A stretch of 7,871 nt of DNA from an uncultured Chryseolinea sp. GTDB lineage: Bacteria > Bacteroidota > Bacteroidia > Cytophagales > Cyclobacteriaceae. Of this stretch, positions 6,773-7,871 are shown piece by piece (position 1 is the first letter of the stretch; each line of letters starts with the position of its first letter). The DNA lies in assembly GCA_946478915.1 (NCBI GenBank), contig CAMLER010000219.1, forward strand, positions 1 through 7,871, given 5' to 3'. The notes under the pieces were generated by a model that saw nothing but the letters and a program-made list of their open reading frames with translations, was not told the DNA's origin and ran no database searches. A program made the position numbers and the translations under genes.

Positions 6773-6783
6773 GACCGTCGGTC
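6773..6783. promoter_or_regulatory. Palindrome GACCGTCGGTC, possible operator
   Basis: GACCG-T-CGGTC is a perfect inverted repeat with five-base arms and an odd centre. It overlaps a second one, CCGAC-C-GTCGG (6771-6781). Another GGTC lies at 6789-6792 and another CCGAC at 6801-6805. The site is GC-rich in an otherwise AT-rich divergent spacer and lacks a T-run, which argues for protein binding rather than termination. Its form resembles operators of TetR/AcrR-family repressors, but no regulator gene lies in the window, so the binding protein is a guess. Confidence 0.4.
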
Positions 6784-6828
6784 AGGTAGGTCGCAAGCTT
6801 CCGACATAATAGATAGCAAAGTGAAGCG

Positions 6829-6860
6829 CTGTCCAATCTGATCTTTAAATCTTACTTTTG
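6829..6860 (+). promoter_or_regulatory. Putative Bacteroidota-type promoter for ridA
   Basis: TACTTTTG at 6853-6860 is an exact match to the TAnnTTTG -7 consensus used by the primary sigma factor of Bacteroidota. The -33 TTG is weak: the best candidate is CTG at 6829-6831, giving a 21-bp spacer. Transcription would begin near 6867, leaving a leader of about 15 nt before the ATG at 6883. Confidence 0.45.
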
Positions 6861-6882
6861 GAGAATCATTAAACTTTTAATC

Positions 6883-7263
6883 ATGACAAAGACGGTGATT
6901 TATTCCGACAAGGCTCCCGAACCGATCGGTCCGTACAGCCAGGCGATTCAGGCGGGCAGCATGCTGTTTGTGAGCGGCCAGATTGCAATCGAAAAATCAT
7001 CAGGACAGATCATCACCTCAGATATCGAAGCAGAAACGGTCCAGGTGATGACAAACCTTTCGGAAATTCTGAAATCTGCTGGAACGGATTTTAATGCAAT
7101 AGTGAAAACGACCATATTCTTAAAGGACATGGATAATTTCCCAAAGGTTAATGAAATCTACGGAAGGTATTTTAAAGAAGCGCCACCCGCGCGTGAGACC
7201 GTTGAAGTAAGTCGTTTGCCCAAGGATGTAAATGTTGAAATTTCCTGCATCGCTCTGAAGTGA
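6883..7263 (+). CDS. ridA: RidA family enamine/imine deaminase
   Basis: A 126-residue Rid (YjgF/YER057c/UK114) protein, the normal family length. RidA is a cytoplasmic trimer that hydrolyses reactive enamine/imine intermediates such as 2-aminoacrylate, released by PLP enzymes like serine/threonine dehydratase, and thereby protects other PLP enzymes. Key residues of the active RidA subfamily are visible: GPYSQA (16-21) with Tyr18, the SGQI strand (31-34), PPARETVEVSRLPKD (101-115) with the essential Arg104, and Glu120 in VEISCIAL. It should therefore be an active deaminase rather than one of the Arg-less Rid groups. The ATG start is preceded by an AT-rich leader without a Shine-Dalgarno. It lies divergent from the Na/Pi transporter operon and overlaps the following gene by 4 bp (GTGA), so the two are probably co-translated. 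Confidence 0.95.
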   Translation: MTKTVIYSDKAPEPIGPYSQAIQAGSMLFVSGQIAIEKSSGQIITSDIEAETVQVMTNLSEILKSAGTDFNAIVKTTIFLKDMDNFPKVNEIYGRYFKEAPPARETVEVSRLPKDVNVEISCIALK

Positions 7264-7718
7264 CACTTCTCCCGGAAGAAAGTGAGACAATGGTAGTATC
7301 CCATCACTGGGATGAGGTATTGCTGCGAATCAATCAGATCATTTCACCTCAGGCTATTGAGCCTGGATCACAGCCAGGCTTATTGACTGGCTGGGTGAAG
7401 GACGACCGGTTCCAGTTGATTATCAGGCAAAGGCGCATTAATAGTTTTGTGCCAGTGGCCGAAGGTACAATTGCTCCGACAAGCAATGGTTGTGTCATTT
7501 TTTTGAGATACAGGCTCATGCCGTTCACCAGGCTTTATTTGCTTTTGTGGAGCGTAATTGCCTTGGTTTCAGGAGGATTTCTTGCTATTTATAGCAGCAA
7601 CATTTTGGTAGGGCTTGGTACCCTGGCAATAATCGGCGTCATCCACGCAGTGGCATGGGCCAATTTCAGGATTCACATGAAGCCGCTGCACGATATAATT
7701 TTTAAGGTTTTAACGTAG
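7260..7718 (+). CDS. Two-helix membrane protein of unknown function
   Basis: A 152-residue protein that I do not recognise. Residues 1-88 form a soluble N-terminal part rich in alternating hydrophobic and charged residues, containing RINSFVPVAEGTI (59-71). Two membrane helices follow (about 92-111 and 114-133), then a short basic C-terminal tail. The first start in frame is GTG at 7260, whose GTGA overlaps the RidA stop and suggests translational coupling. An ATG at 7290, preceded by GGAAG at 7274-7278, is a reasonable alternative giving 142 residues; sequence alone does not decide. By the positive-inside rule both termini would lie in the cytoplasm. The pairing with ridA gives no clear functional hint. 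Confidence 0.75.
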   Translation: MTLLPEESETMVVSHHWDEVLLRINQIISPQAIEPGSQPGLLTGWVKDDRFQLIIRQRRINSFVPVAEGTIAPTSNGCVIFLRYRLMPFTRLYLLLWSVIALVSGGFLAIYSSNILVGLGTLAIIGVIHAVAWANFRIHMKPLHDIIFKVLT

Positions 7719-7748
7719 AAAGGATATTATTGATAAGGACTGTTGTGA

Positions 7749-7779
7749 TTTGGAAATTTAGTAATCAGACTTAAATTTG
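7749..7779 (+). promoter_or_regulatory. Bacteroidota-type promoter for tRNA-Gly
   Basis: TTTG at 7749-7752 (-33) and TAAATTTG at 7772-7779 (-7) are separated by 19 bp. Both elements and the spacing match the TTTG / TAnnTTTG promoter of Bacteroidota. Transcription should start about seven bases further on, leaving a leader of roughly 27 nt before the tRNA at 7813. This is the clearest promoter in the window and the best sequence evidence for the phylum. Confidence 0.75.
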
Positions 7780-7812
7780 CATCCCACTTCATCACACCCA
7801 CACTACCAAAAT

Positions 7813-7871
<59 letters not shown>

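Larger units (their letters stand above)
6696..6882. other. Divergent intergenic region (187 bp)
   Basis: This stretch separates the TTG start of the minus-strand Na/Pi transporter operon from the ATG of plus-strand RidA and should hold the promoters for both directions. On the plus strand a good Bacteroidota -7 element is present near RidA. On the minus strand I find no match to TAnnTTTG, so the promoter of the transporter operon is not identified. An 11-bp palindrome in the middle is listed separately. Confidence 0.6.

Overview
The window looks like chromosomal DNA from a member of the Bacteroidota, probably a Cytophagales-type bacterium (inference). Three things point there. Two intergenic regions carry the TAnnTTTG -7 element typical of this phylum, at 7772-7779 and 6853-6860. 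Clear Shine-Dalgarno sequences are largely missing. The gene set is also typical: a bacterial GGGP synthase of the YLxAGSGA type, a lipoprotein M1 peptidase resembling leukotriene A4 hydrolase, and a Na/Pi transporter without a PhoU domain. I see no insertion sequence, prophage module, CRISPR array or toxin-antitoxin pair, so this appears to be core or conserved housekeeping territory.

Layout. Positions 1-113 hold only a small CCTTATA-type tandem repeat. Two genes follow on the minus strand, transcribed from 3350 down to 114: an outer-membrane or periplasmic lipoprotein aminopeptidase, then 27 bp later an acyl-CoA dehydrogenase. A 163-bp gap (3351-3513) separates them from a tight four-gene minus-strand cluster (6695 down to 3514): a Na/Pi cotransporter with an unusual C-terminal soluble domain, a two-helix holin-like membrane protein, a small membrane-anchored protein and a geranylgeranylglyceryl-phosphate (GGGP) synthase. 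Spacings within the cluster are 54 bp, 1 bp and a 14-bp overlap, so it is very likely one operon. A 187-bp divergent intergenic region (6696-6882) with an 11-bp palindrome separates it from a plus-strand pair: RidA and, overlapping its stop by GTGA, a two-helix membrane protein of unknown function. The window ends inside a tRNA-Gly(GCC) gene with a near-textbook Bacteroidota promoter.

How the genes fit together. The four-gene operon is membrane-centred: phosphate uptake, two small membrane proteins, and an enzyme that makes an ether-linked prenyl glycerol phosphate, a lipid precursor best known from archaea. RidA removes reactive enamine/imine intermediates. The peptidase and the acyl-CoA dehydrogenase act in peptide and acyl-CoA breakdown and need not share a pathway. 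The features most worth attention are the GGGP synthase operon, an Arg in place of the usual Gln in the second Na/Pi signature, loss of the glutarate-binding Arg in the GCDH-like dehydrogenase together with its N-terminal extension, and non-ATG starts on three genes.
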